A DNA stretch of 64,000 nucleotides from Pedobacter sp. Bi126 (GTDB taxonomy: Bacteria > Bacteroidota > Bacteroidia > Sphingobacteriales > Sphingobacteriaceae), in assembly GCF_918698245.1 (NCBI RefSeq), contig NZ_CAKKMS010000005.1, forward strand, positions 62,001 through 126,000. The letters run 5' to 3'. Position numbers and translations under genes: made by a program. Positions 17,456-26,598 of this stretch are shown piece after piece; the stretch's first letter is position 1, and each line of letters opens with the position of its first letter. The notes under the pieces were generated by a model that was not told where the DNA came from, made no database searches, and worked only from the letters and a program-made list of their open reading frames with translations.

Positions 17456-18421
17456 TTAAAAGTCTTTTATAGGTTGTTTATTGTAATAAGCATCAATTTC
17501 GGCTTTTGATGGCGTTTTAGCTGGTCGTACTAAACGCATGCCTACAAATGGCGCTTCGGGGAACCACCAATTGCTTTTCGGAATCTGTGGATCTAATTGT
17601 TTCCATGATGGATCAGACGCTAACCTAACTGTTGATGTCAGGTTGTTTGGCGTTTCATCATAAGAGCCACCACGAACTACATTGGGGTAGAGTTTTTCGG
17701 GAACTGCCACAGGGTTTTCTGCAATTTTATCCTTGCTTTGACTATAGAAATCAGCGATGTATTGGTCGTAAGTCCATTCGCTAACATTTCCGTGCATATC
17801 AAATAATCCCCAGGCATTTGGTTTTTTTTGCCCTACCTGATGCGTTTTATTGTCGCTATTGTCTTTATACCAGGCATAATCTCCTAATTTGGTTGCATCA
17901 TTGCCAAAAGAATAATTGGTTTCTGTACCTGCTTTACAGGCATATTCCCATTCGGCTTCTGTTGGTAAACGGTAAAAAATACCTGTACGCACATAAAGCC
18001 ATTTGCAAAACTGGATGGCATTATATTGTGTCATTGCTACCGCTGGCTGGTGCTCTTTGCCCATGCCAAAAGTCATATCGAGATAGGGTTTTGTAGGTCT
18101 GGTTACTGCATCCACCTCAGCTGGAATAGCACTTGTGCTGGCTTGTTTTTCGTAATCGCGATAAAGAAAAGGTTCGAAAATATCCCAGGTTACTTCATGT
18201 TTTCCAATCCAGAAAGCATCGAGTTTAACCTCGTGAACGGGTTGTTCATCAGGTTTGCCTGTTTTACTTCCCATCTTAAATTTGCCTGCTGGTATAGCCT
18301 GCATATCGAATTTTAATTTCGTTCCATTAATGGATTGTGTGTACGAGTCACTAGAAGTTTGTGCTGAAATCTGTGCACAAGGATAGGAGATTAATGCTAC
18401 GGCAATTAACTTTTTAAACAT
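17456..18421 (-). CDS. Secreted SUMF1/formylglycine-generating-enzyme-like protein
   Basis: 321 residues with a signal peptide (FKKLIAVALISYPCAQISAQ). The SUMF1 fold shows FKMGSKTGKPDEQPVHEV, FWIGKHEVTW, YRLPTEAEWEYACKAG, GLFDMHGNVSEWTYDQY and VVRGGSYDE, all standard blocks of the family. True formylglycine-generating enzymes need a Cys pair near the C-terminus; I do not see it, so this is more likely a non-catalytic or differently acting SUMF1-type domain, as in gliding/secretion proteins or ergothioneine-type enzymes. First gene of the operon, so it is probably the one most directly under its promoter. Confidence 0.8.
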   Translation of the reverse strand: MFKKLIAVALISYPCAQISAQTSSDSYTQSINGTKLKFDMQAIPAGKFKMGSKTGKPDEQPVHEVKLDAFWIGKHEVTWDIFEPFLYRDYEKQASTSAIPAEVDAVTRPTKPYLDMTFGMGKEHQPAVAMTQYNAIQFCKWLYVRTGIFYRLPTEAEWEYACKAGTETNYSFGNDATKLGDYAWYKDNSDNKTHQVGQKKPNAWGLFDMHGNVSEWTYDQYIADFYSQSKDKIAENPVAVPEKLYPNVVRGGSYDETPNNLTSTVRLASDPSWKQLDPQIPKSNWWFPEAPFVGMRLVRPAKTPSKAEIDAYYNKQPIKDF

Positions 18422-18932
18422 AATTTTTGGTTAGATACACTTGTTTTCTAAGTGTTTATCTGGTTACTTTCTGAAACACTAAAGTAAATAACCACATTTA
18501 AAACAAAGAAAACTTATGTAACAATAAAGGTAAGAAATGTAACATTAAAAGTCAAACTGACAATTAAAGCTATCGTCATCTTGAGGGATAATTTATTTTG
18601 TAAAAATCAATAAAGATGACAGAGGATCTTTTTTGGAGTAATAGGCTACGAGGAATCGTCATTGCGAGAAGGCTTTTTCAGCCGACGAAGCAATCTTACA
18701 ACGATCGCTACTAGCGTGCGCTTTAAGATTGCTTCGTTCCTCGCAATGACGACCTTTCTATAGATTCTGTCAATGGTACTTGTTTCAGGATCTAATTGGC
18801 GAAGATCTTTTAAGTCAATCTTAGTATAATTAATTGTCTAAGAGTAGGTGAAAGGTCTTTTGCCACATCAAGAATATGAGGTCATAAGCCTATATTTCCT
18901 TGCATTTTGATGCATCATCATTGAAAGCTGAC
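18422..18932. other. Intergenic region with a family B palindrome
   Basis: About 510 bp between the operon start (leftward) and the end of the plug gene. Apart from the palindrome at 18657-18751 and a copy of the common TTGAGGGATAATTTATTTTG block near 18582, I see nothing coding. Confidence 0.55.
18657..18751. repeat. 95-bp palindromic element (family B), copy 2
   Basis: Same ends and same length as 14033-14127, but the unique core (GGCTTTTTCAGCCGACG against CGTCGGCTGAAAAAGCC) is in the opposite orientation. Confidence 0.85.
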
Positions 18933-20210
18933 TTATCTTCTATCGGTAACCTTATTGCTCAGGTTGGTATAACCAATCAACGTATCCCATCGCGCACCGG
19001 GGCGGCGATAATAAACAAAGATCTGGTAGCTGTTTTCGGTCTGGAAGAATGCACCTTCGAAAGGTTTGGTTTCCATTACCTTGGTGTCTTTATTAAACCA
19101 GGCAAACTCATAATCGTATAGGCCCTGTTTAAGTATAACATTACCGTAAAACTGTTTCCTGTTGGCATCATATAACAGTTTATTTTCATTGCTCATGGTA
19201 TAATTGTTAAACCGGCCAACAACATAAGCATCGCCATTCGGGCTGGGTGCCGGGGCATTTAATGTAAATAAAACACTCATGTACTCTGCTTCTGTTTTAT
19301 CGTCACGTCCATCGGTATTGCGGATAAAAAAGTTTCCGTTTTCATCGTACTGATTGGCAAATGCACCAACAGTTCTGGGCGCATCCTGAAAAAGCATCAC
19401 GTTTACGGATTGATTATCGCGATAAATATCTTTAACATTATCAGCCTTGTAACGCAAACTCCTTGTATCAAATTTTCGAAATTCGTTGTCTCCCCAAAAA
19501 TCATTCGTATTGAGGTCGTTATAAACCAATTGGTTTGGTCTTACAAAAGATGGTTTAGTATTCACCTGGATCGTATTGGCATTGAAGTTTTGCATCACTA
19601 CTGCTTTTATATCCTGGTAGGGGTTTGGGATGGGAAAAGCATGGTTAATGGTGAAATTGATTTTTTGTTTGTAGTTCCTGTTTTCCACTTGCATGGAATT
19701 GTTTACTTCTGCTGCTACGGCAACCTGACTATCGAGGATGTAGAAGCGTTGCGAAATAACAGGTTGGTTTTTATCGCCATCTAAATAAACTTTTAACACA
19801 TAATTACCCCCAATTTTTGGTTGGATTTGAGTGTTGGGTAAACTGATTTCGTAATGAGTGTATTTTCTTGTGGTGTTGGAAGAATAGCGGTAATTGATGA
19901 TGCGGTCGTCGTTAAAGCTCCCCAAATAATCGATGCTCGAGATTTTCGAAGTCTCCCATTCTGCGGTACAGTGCTCTATGGTATACCAGTAGTTTTTGGT
20001 GCCTGCAAGTAAATCGTCGAATGAAAAAGTGATCGTTTCTGACGAATTGAGCATAATTACAGGTAGGCTCTGCTCTTTATTGCTGTTATAGCAAAGTACA
20101 GTTTTAATATTTGGAAGATAAATTTTATTCCCGTTGGTAAACGTTTTGTCGTTTTGCGCAAAGGCCAGGGTAGAAATGAAAAATAAAATCGGAATTAATA
20201 TTTTCTGCAT
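18933..20210 (-). CDS. Type IX secretion system plug-like protein (DUF5103)
   Basis: 425 residues starting MQKILIPILFFISTLAFAQ, a clean signal peptide; an upstream in-frame ATG at 20285 would place 25 odd residues before it, so I reject it. The DUF5103 protein folds as beta-sandwich domains and in the T9SS plugs the periplasmic side of the SprA translocon. Visible blocks: LNSSETITFSFDDL, TIEHCTAEWETSKIS, FRKFDTRSLRY, QDAPRTVGAFANQYDENGNF and a C-terminal YVVGRFNNYTMSNENKL, a carbohydrate-binding-like end. It implies that the organism has a T9SS, whose genes lie outside this window. Assignment rests on remembered family features. Confidence 0.75.
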   Translation of the reverse strand: MQKILIPILFFISTLAFAQNDKTFTNGNKIYLPNIKTVLCYNSNKEQSLPVIMLNSSETITFSFDDLLAGTKNYWYTIEHCTAEWETSKISSIDYLGSFNDDRIINYRYSSNTTRKYTHYEISLPNTQIQPKIGGNYVLKVYLDGDKNQPVISQRFYILDSQVAVAAEVNNSMQVENRNYKQKINFTINHAFPIPNPYQDIKAVVMQNFNANTIQVNTKPSFVRPNQLVYNDLNTNDFWGDNEFRKFDTRSLRYKADNVKDIYRDNQSVNVMLFQDAPRTVGAFANQYDENGNFFIRNTDGRDDKTEAEYMSVLFTLNAPAPSPNGDAYVVGRFNNYTMSNENKLLYDANRKQFYGNVILKQGLYDYEFAWFNKDTKVMETKPFEGAFFQTENSYQIFVYYRRPGARWDTLIGYTNLSNKVTDRR

Positions 20211-20311
20211 GGCTAAAAGTAAAGTTTTATTGGGAAGTGGCAAAACCGAATTGTGGATGGTTGCCAGGGAAGCACGGATGGACACGGAAGATTCCCCGTG
20301 TGCCGTTATTT

Positions 20312-20565
20312 CGAGGGCTAATTTATTGTATAAAAATCAATATGAATGACGTATATATTTGGTTATTGCCCCTTGGCTCAACCTTGCCTCGGCTCACCGC
20401 CGCCGATTGGCTCTTTCTTTTTGCTGTCAAAAAGAAACAAAAAACACCGGCTGAAAATTTTTCTTTCGAAGCAAGTGGGATGGCTGGTTCAGTGGAGCCC
20501 GAAAAATTTATTAGGCCGGATTTAAGTAGAACGAAGATATGGTGCTATGGCCTAGTTGGGTGGAA
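20312..20565. repeat. Long dispersed repeat (family A), copy 3
   Basis: Same blocks as 12028-12267 in the same order. It fills most of the gap between the plug gene and the ABC-F gene. The rest of that ~650-bp gap shows no gene. Confidence 0.75.
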
Positions 20566-20806
20566 TGCATAAACAATAAACCCCTGATTAATAATAATTA
20601 CCAAATAACGTCAATGGTAGAGGAGTACAGCGCAGTCGAGAAATCTTTTTGTGGTGTCAGATATTGCTATCTGACACTAAATGATGAATTCAATAAACAA
20701 AGCCAGATGGTAACATCCGTTAGCACACTTAGGTTGCAGATGCTTCGTGCCTCAGCATGACATAGTCTTAAATGTTGTTATCCGTGTTCTGTGCTTCCGT
20801 GGCAAC

Positions 20807-20835
20807 AAAAAAAGCCACAGAATTTCTGTGGCTTT
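20807..20835 (-). terminator. Rho-independent terminator of the ABC-F gene
   Basis: On the minus strand: AAAGCCACAG, loop AAATT, CTGTGGC followed by seven T. It lies 32 bp after the ABC-F stop codon. Confidence 0.8.
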
Positions 20836-20866
20836 AATATGAATATGCTTTAATAGGGGGCTAAAA

Positions 20867-22771
20867 CTATCCTTCCAGCTCCATAATCTCAGCAGCTAAA
20901 CTTTCCCATTTATTTTGGCTGGCATCTAACTCCTGTTTTGTTGCTAAATAACGTTTGTTGGCTTCTGCTAATTTATCGGCTTTGGCGTATACATTCTCAT
21001 CAGCCAATTCTGCTTCAATATTTTTAACGTTCTGCTCCAGTTCGGTAATCAGCTTCTCTGTTTTTTGCAGTTCGTCGTTCAGCTTTTTTAATTGGTTGGC
21101 TGTATTTGGCGCAACAACTTTTGGCTGTTCTTTTTTCTCAGGCATTTTAACCGGAATAGGTTTAGCCACAGGAATTACCCTTTTGCTATTCCATTCTTCA
21201 TATTCGGCATAAGTACCAGGGTATTGTTTAATTTTTCCGCCTTCAATGAACCAGATTTTGTTGGCTACGTTATCTAAGAAATACCTATCGTGAGATACGG
21301 CAATAAAAGTGCCTTCAAACTGATCTAAAGCCTGGATTAGGATGTTAACCGATTGAATGTCCAAGTGGTTGGTAGGCTCATCCAGAATCAGGAAATTCGA
21401 ATCTGTTGTTAATGATTTAGCCAGGGCCACACGCGATTTTTCCCCTCCCGAAAGCACTTTGATTTTTTTGAAAACATCATCGCCCGTAAAAAGGAAGCAA
21501 CCTAAAATACTACGTAATTCGGTATCGCTATGTTTTGGGGCAAATGCCTGTAATTCTTCTAAAATCGAATTTTCTAAATGCAGCGATTCTAATTGATGCT
21601 GTGCAAAGAAAGTGGTGGTAACATTATGACCAGTTTCGCAGAAACCTTCAAATTTTTCGGTTCCGGCAATCATTCTCAATAAAGTAGATTTACCCTTACC
21701 GTTTGCACCGATCAAGGCTATTTTATCACCTTTTTCAATTACACCTTCTGCATCATCTAAAATGTGCACATTTGGATAGCTCTTATTGGCGTGTTCTATA
21801 CGCACCACGTGCCTGCCCGATGGTTTAGAAAATTTGAAAGCGAAATTTACGGTCGGATTATCATCATCTACATCATCAATACGCTCCATCTTATCTAAAG
21901 CTTTCATCCGCGATTGCGCCATTTTAGCCTTGCTCGCCTTCGCTTTAAAACGCTCAATTAAACGTTCTTCCTGCTTTATTTTAGCCTGTTGGTTTTTAAA
22001 TTCGCCCTTTTGAATTTCGCCACGTAAGGCTTTTTCTTCAACATAGAAGCTATAGTTGCCTGCGTATACGGTTAATTTTCCTTTGCGCGATTCGACTGTA
22101 CGGTTTACAATCTTATCTAAGAAGTACCTATCGTGAGATACGATTACAATGGCACCTTCAAAGCCCATTAAATAGTTTTCCAACCATTTAATGGAAGGTA
22201 AATCCATGTGGTTGGTAGGCTCATCCAGTAATAGGATATCAGGCGTTTGCAGTAATATTTTAGCCAGCATTACACGCATCCGCCAACCTCCTGAGAAGGT
22301 ATTTAACGGGCGCAATTGATCTGCTGTACTAAAACCTAAACCAGCCAAAATTTCGTTTGCCCTGTATTCGATGTTATAGCCATCTAAGGCTTCAAACTCT
22401 TGCTGTTTATCACTTAACTTAAATAAAACCTCTTCGCTATAATCCGTTTCGATTTTTTTAAGCAGTTCTTCAATCTCATCATGCAATTGGTTTTGGCGCT
22501 CAAAAGCTTCCATGGCCACATGCAAAATGCTATGGTGCGAATCGTAAGAAAGTAAATCCTGGTTTAGGTAGCCAATTTTCAGGTCTTTAGACATGGAAAC
22601 AGTACCCGAACTTGGTGCATATTCGCCTACAATTATTTTTAAAAGTGTTGATTTTCCTGTTCCATTGGCGCCGATTAAACCAGCTCTGTCGCCAGGTTTA
22701 ATGTGCCAGTTCGCGTCATCGTATAGGGCCCTTGAGCCAATCAGGAAGGTTAAATTATTTATTGAAATCAT
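20867..22771 (-). CDS. ABC-F family ATP-binding protein (ribosome-associated type)
   Basis: 634 residues from ATG 22771 (MISINNLTFLIGSR); the in-frame extension to 22822 would run over the -7 promoter element. Two ABC domains: Walker A GANGTGKST at 34-42 and GANGKGKST at 355-363, signatures TFSGGWR and VLSGGEK, Walker B LLLDEPTNH in both. The linker (about 240-300) is charged and helical, as in ABC-F translation factors that act in the ribosomal E site; no membrane segments. The C-terminus (from about 545) is a Lys/Glu-rich coiled coil. Which ABC-F (Uup-like or other) I leave open. Confidence 0.9.
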   Translation of the reverse strand: MISINNLTFLIGSRALYDDANWHIKPGDRAGLIGANGTGKSTLLKIIVGEYAPSSGTVSMSKDLKIGYLNQDLLSYDSHHSILHVAMEAFERQNQLHDEIEELLKKIETDYSEEVLFKLSDKQQEFEALDGYNIEYRANEILAGLGFSTADQLRPLNTFSGGWRMRVMLAKILLQTPDILLLDEPTNHMDLPSIKWLENYLMGFEGAIVIVSHDRYFLDKIVNRTVESRKGKLTVYAGNYSFYVEEKALRGEIQKGEFKNQQAKIKQEERLIERFKAKASKAKMAQSRMKALDKMERIDDVDDDNPTVNFAFKFSKPSGRHVVRIEHANKSYPNVHILDDAEGVIEKGDKIALIGANGKGKSTLLRMIAGTEKFEGFCETGHNVTTTFFAQHQLESLHLENSILEELQAFAPKHSDTELRSILGCFLFTGDDVFKKIKVLSGGEKSRVALAKSLTTDSNFLILDEPTNHLDIQSVNILIQALDQFEGTFIAVSHDRYFLDNVANKIWFIEGGKIKQYPGTYAEYEEWNSKRVIPVAKPIPVKMPEKKEQPKVVAPNTANQLKKLNDELQKTEKLITELEQNVKNIEAELADENVYAKADKLAEANKRYLATKQELDASQNKWESLAAEIMELEG

Positions 22772-22779
22772 TTCGGCTG

Positions 22780-22787
22780 CAAAAGTA
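22780..22787 (-). promoter_or_regulatory. -7 promoter element of the ABC-F gene
   Basis: TACTTTTG on the minus strand, 9 bp before the ATG at 22771. The predicted transcript would be almost leaderless. This element also argues for the 22771 start. Confidence 0.55.
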
Positions 22788-22904
22788 CGAAATTTAAAGG
22801 CTTTTTTCAGCTGGAATGTCAAATAGGATAAGCCCGTGGTTTTGCCTTAGCTTTTTGGAAAAGCAATACAACAACCTTTAAGGCTTTGTCCTTTGTTGAT
22901 AATG

Positions 22905-25900
22905 CTATTTATTTTCTCCCGTTTCTTCGAGCTTGCTTTCTTTATTTCTTTTTAGTTTCACAATCGGTTTTTCCTGTGTGCCCGTTATGCTCAATGGGAT
23001 GCCAAATAAACCAAAAGGAGGGAGGCCTAAGCGACCACTCAAATTTAACCTGCCATCGAAGCTCACCTGACCTTCGAAACGTGGCCTGAAACCTGCCACC
23101 TTCATTTTGGTCTGCTCGATGGTGATAATATTGTTTTTGATGGTTGATTTTATCTGAACATCAGATAAATCGGGATTGGTTAAACTGTCTCTTTTTGTTT
23201 CTTTACTCACGGCATTCATCATTTTGAAGCCCATTAAACTTACTTTTTTTAAGCTCAGCACACCTCCGCCTTTCAACGATGGATATACCGGAAACATTTC
23301 TGCATTCAGTTTTCCTGTGAGTTGATAATCTAAGCCAACCACGCCTTTTACTTTCGATGCCGAACTGGCCATCTCTCTAAATAGCTTAATTTCTTTATAA
23401 GCCCTGTCGATATCAAATTCTTTAGCGGTAAGATGAAAATCGAATAAGCCAGTTTTTGTACTTGTGCTCTTGTAATTCGCATCCATATCAACCTGTGCAC
23501 CAGCAATATTAAAACCTGTTTGTTTTAGGGCAAGTGTTCCATTATTTAATAACATTGTTCCCTTTGCATTCCTGATATTTAAACCATTGTACATGACGTC
23601 AGCAACATTTGCAGCAAAATTAACATTCAGATTATCAGGAATAATGATCACACCGTTTGCTGTAGTTGAAGCTGTTTTAGGTGCATTGTCTGCATAGACC
23701 ATAAATTCATCAGCATATATTTTTTTACTGATCAATTTGAAATTGCCGGTAAGCCTGGCTTTTTCATTTAAAACGTAATTGATTACATTACTTAAGCTTC
23801 CATTCAGTTGAAAATCAGACTGCCCGTAGGTGGCATTGAATTTATCAAAATTCATTTTATCCTGTTGAAAAGAGAATACACCGTTTTTGATTAAAAAGCT
23901 TTTAGGGAATAAATCCGATTGGAGATTTAAGTCTTTAATGCCTAAACTACCGCTATTTTGTAATTTGTTGTATCTGCCGGCAATTGCATCGCTTTGTGAG
24001 CCTTTAAATAAAACATCTGCGAAAATTAAACCGTTAACCTGATAACCTTTTACCCCGAACAGTTTATATATTTTACCAATGTCTATGGTGCCTTTTGATG
24101 AAACATTATAAGTAATATTTTCGAAATTATGCACATTGGCTTTCAGTGTAAAAGGCTGCCCGCCCATTCGAAAGGAAATGGGTTTAATGTTTAATTTGGT
24201 GTTTTTCAGCGTACCATCGTTGTTGGTTAAATCGGCATCAACCTGGATGTTTTCCATGGCATAATTAAAGTTTCCTGTCACTATTCTACCATTGTTAAGT
24301 TTAATGGTCGCGGTGGTAACAGGAAAAAGCTTTTTCGCTTTATTGAAAGGGCCATTGCTTTGCAGGTCAATATTCAGTAAACCATTCAGTTCGTAACCTT
24401 TTATCGGGTAAATATTCTTTAGGTCGGCAAAATTGATTATCGATTTAAGTTGAACAGTTAAAGGCATATTTTCTGAGGTCTGTAATTTTGCATAACCTTT
24501 GATATAATTGCTTAAGGCCTGGATATCGATGTTCTCGATAGCTAATTTAGTGCTTTTGTAATTTCCATCAGTATTTGAACCAAGCACATCGAAATTGATT
24601 TTATTAACAGCAATGGGCAAAGCAGCATATTTAAAGTAGCCATTGTTTAAGGCTACTTTTAACGAAAACTTGGGTACGGTTGCAATTACCGTATCAACCT
24701 GCCTTATGCCAGAGCGGACAATTTTTTTGCTGTATTTTCCATCTGCCTTAATGTTCATATTCAATCTGCCTTTTAGTTGTAAGGCATCAAGATTAACAAC
24801 TTTTGCCCATTTTTCTAAGTCGATATTCGAGCGGGTATCTGTGTAGATTTCGGGTTCTTTAAAACCCTTTATTTTTGTAACCGAGGCCACGTAATCTTTT
24901 CCGATATTGAAGTAAAGACTATCCATATTAATCAATAGGCTATCCGTATTCAAGCCAGGGAGTTTTGTTTTTAAATTTAAAAACAAGTTGCTGATTGGTT
25001 CTGGCGCATTTGGATTAGAAATAGAGCCATCTCTTACTTTCATGTTAAACGAAAGTGTAGGCATGCTGTGGGTGGCGGCAATGTATTTCCCGATTAAAGA
25101 AGCATCAATCTCTGCATAACCTTTAACCTTTGTTTTTTCCAGTTTATCGGCAATTTCTGAAGGTAGTGCAGTGAAAATATTCTGTAAATCTGTTTCTTTA
25201 GCCCTGGTTCTGAAATCGATATCGTAACCATCCTTTAAAAATGAAAAATGGCCAACAAAACGGATTGGAAGCGAGTTGATCATTAAATTGTTTTCATCGA
25301 AAATCAAATTAAGGGAGTTGGTATTCACCTTTGTGATCAGATTGGCATTTATTTTTTTCTTGATCAAATAGGGGGTATTGGCATAATAAACATCCATTTC
25401 ATTGATAGAAAGATTACTTTTTAAGTCAAATATCGCATTGCTGAGGTCGCCTTTTCCTGTATAAGTAAGCCCTTTGGTCCTGATGAGCATAGGAATTGAA
25501 CGGTCGCTGTAAGTAAGGTTGCTGTTGTTAATGAAAATCCCTTCAATTTTTATTGCAGTATTGCTTTCGCTGGTATCCGGCGCATTTCCCTTTTTGCTTT
25601 CGTAGACATTATAATTCGCATGACCTTTTTCATCGCTGAGGATATTGATGCGGGCATCGTCTAAATAGAACTGATCAATTTTAACCTGTTTAGAGAATAA
25701 CGAAAGCAGGTTTATGCCCAGGGCTAACTTTTTGGTGTAAATGAGCGTATCCTGTTGAAACGGGGCAGAACCTTTTAGTAAAAAGTTATTCAGGTTTAAA
25801 GTTAAAGAAGGGAAATGGTTGAAAAAGGAAATGTTGGTGCTTTCAAACTTTACCTCACCTTTTATGTTTTTATTAATAACCTGTGTGATTTCTTTGGTAA

Positions 25901-25988
25901 TGGTCTGCGGAATTAAATAGGGAACAACAATTAGAAAAACTATTAAGGAAACGATCGTAATCGCGAATATTTTTAGGAACTTTTTCAA
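22905..25988 (-). CDS. AsmA-family membrane-anchored protein
   Basis: 1027 residues: a single N-terminal transmembrane helix (FAITIVSLIVFLIVVPYL, about 8-25) followed by a very long periplasmic beta-rich region with the repeating pattern of AsmA-like proteins (INISFFNHFPSLTLNLNNFLL-type entry, repeated IDQFYLDDARI, NINADGKYSKK and so on) and a C-terminal AsmA-2-like block (FRPRFEGQVSFDGRLNLSGRL). Such proteins form hydrophobic grooves that carry lipids between inner and outer membrane. The gene stands alone, 130 bp divergent from the Rrf2 gene; a TATCTTTG -7 element lies at 26017-26024 on its strand. Confidence 0.83.
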   Translation of the reverse strand: MKKFLKIFAITIVSLIVFLIVVPYLIPQTITKEITQVINKNIKGEVKFESTNISFFNHFPSLTLNLNNFLLKGSAPFQQDTLIYTKKLALGINLLSLFSKQVKIDQFYLDDARINILSDEKGHANYNVYESKKGNAPDTSESNTAIKIEGIFINNSNLTYSDRSIPMLIRTKGLTYTGKGDLSNAIFDLKSNLSINEMDVYYANTPYLIKKKINANLITKVNTNSLNLIFDENNLMINSLPIRFVGHFSFLKDGYDIDFRTRAKETDLQNIFTALPSEIADKLEKTKVKGYAEIDASLIGKYIAATHSMPTLSFNMKVRDGSISNPNAPEPISNLFLNLKTKLPGLNTDSLLINMDSLYFNIGKDYVASVTKIKGFKEPEIYTDTRSNIDLEKWAKVVNLDALQLKGRLNMNIKADGKYSKKIVRSGIRQVDTVIATVPKFSLKVALNNGYFKYAALPIAVNKINFDVLGSNTDGNYKSTKLAIENIDIQALSNYIKGYAKLQTSENMPLTVQLKSIINFADLKNIYPIKGYELNGLLNIDLQSNGPFNKAKKLFPVTTATIKLNNGRIVTGNFNYAMENIQVDADLTNNDGTLKNTKLNIKPISFRMGGQPFTLKANVHNFENITYNVSSKGTIDIGKIYKLFGVKGYQVNGLIFADVLFKGSQSDAIAGRYNKLQNSGSLGIKDLNLQSDLFPKSFLIKNGVFSFQQDKMNFDKFNATYGQSDFQLNGSLSNVINYVLNEKARLTGNFKLISKKIYADEFMVYADNAPKTASTTANGVIIIPDNLNVNFAANVADVMYNGLNIRNAKGTMLLNNGTLALKQTGFNIAGAQVDMDANYKSTSTKTGLFDFHLTAKEFDIDRAYKEIKLFREMASSASKVKGVVGLDYQLTGKLNAEMFPVYPSLKGGGVLSLKKVSLMGFKMMNAVSKETKRDSLTNPDLSDVQIKSTIKNNIITIEQTKMKVAGFRPRFEGQVSFDGRLNLSGRLGLPPFGLFGIPLSITGTQEKPIVKLKRNKESKLEETGENK

Positions 25989-26016
25989 GATTTTAATTTA
26001 AGGGCACGTTCAGCGA

Positions 26017-26024
26017 CAAAGATA
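26017..26024 (-). promoter_or_regulatory. -7 promoter element of the AsmA-like gene
   Basis: TATCTTTG on the minus strand, 28 bp upstream of the ATG, matches TAnnTTTG. The -33 partner is not clear. Confidence 0.45.
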
Positions 26025-26059
26025 GTCTTTAGATGAATTAGGAATAAAGATTTAACATT

Positions 26060-26089
26060 TTTGTATTAGAAAATATATTTATACCTTTG
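26060..26089 (+). promoter_or_regulatory. Bacteroidota -33/-7 promoter of the Rrf2 gene
   Basis: TTTG at 26060-26063, an 18-nt spacer, then TACCTTTG at 26082-26089: a full match to the Bacteroidota consensus. Transcription should start about 6-8 nt later, inside the palindrome at 26092-26112. Confidence 0.75.
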
Positions 26090-26091
26090 TT

Positions 26092-26112
26092 CTGTAATAA
26101 AAATAGTTACAG
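26092..26112. promoter_or_regulatory. Likely Rrf2 operator, site 1
   Basis: CTGTAA, nine bases, TTACAG: a perfect 6-bp dyad that covers the presumed start site and ends one base before the ATG at 26114. The same dyad with the same 9-nt spacing recurs at 26541-26561 in front of the next gene, which makes it the obvious binding site of the regulator encoded between them. Confidence 0.65.
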
Positions 26113-26113
26113 T

Positions 26114-26524
26114 ATGAACAGCAGTCATTTTTCTATATCGCTTCACATCCTTACACTGCTCGATCAGGTGAAGGGGCAACTATTGAATTCTGAATATATT
26201 GCCGGAAGCATTAACTGTAATCCTGTTTTGGTAAGAAAAGAATTGGCCAACCTGCATAAACATGGTTTTGTGCAGAGCAAAGAAGGGAAGGGCGGAGGCT
26301 CTACTTTGGCAAAAAGTCCTGCCGATATTAACCTGGGGGATGTGTATTGGGCTGTTAAACAGAAAAAACTGTTAGGCGAAAGCAAAAATGAACCTAATCC
26401 CAATTGTCCGGTAGGGAGGCAGATTACCCAACACTTAAACGATTTATATGATGAAGCCGAAACCGCTTTGGTTAAAAGTTTATCAGCTAAAACATTAAAA
26501 GATTTTAGTGCAAGTTTTAAATAA
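26114..26524 (+). CDS. Rrf2-family transcriptional regulator (YwnA-like)
   Basis: 136 residues starting MNSSHFSISLHILTLLDQ; an upstream ATG at 26087 would lie within the promoter. The winged HTH (SEYIAGSINCNPVLVRKELANLHKHGFVQSKEGKGGGSTLAKS, about 30-72) is typical of Rrf2. The Fe-S ligand cysteines of IscR/NsrR are missing: Cys occurs only at INCNP and NPNCPVG, so this resembles the redox or ligand-sensing YwnA/HypR subgroup more than cluster-binding members. It is followed by a NAD(P)-binding gene, the same pairing as ywnA-ywnB of Bacillus. Paired palindromes point to autorepression and control of that gene. Confidence 0.88.
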   Translation: MNSSHFSISLHILTLLDQVKGQLLNSEYIAGSINCNPVLVRKELANLHKHGFVQSKEGKGGGSTLAKSPADINLGDVYWAVKQKKLLGESKNEPNPNCPVGRQITQHLNDLYDEAETALVKSLSAKTLKDFSASFK

Positions 26525-26540
26525 AAAAATTTGAATATAA

Positions 26541-26561
26541 CTGTAACAAAAAATATTACAA
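26541..26561. promoter_or_regulatory. Likely Rrf2 operator, site 2
   Basis: CTGTAA, nine bases, TTACAA: the same half-sites and spacing as site 1 with one mismatch. It lies 38 bp upstream of the NAD(P)-binding protein gene. Confidence 0.6.
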
Positions 26562-26598
26562 TTTTAATTAGATTAATAAATTTTAAAAATTAAATAAC

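Noticed and set aside
20237..20572. 111-aa plus frame before the ABC-F gene
   Set aside because: It is translated repeat A copy 3, with no start context or homology.
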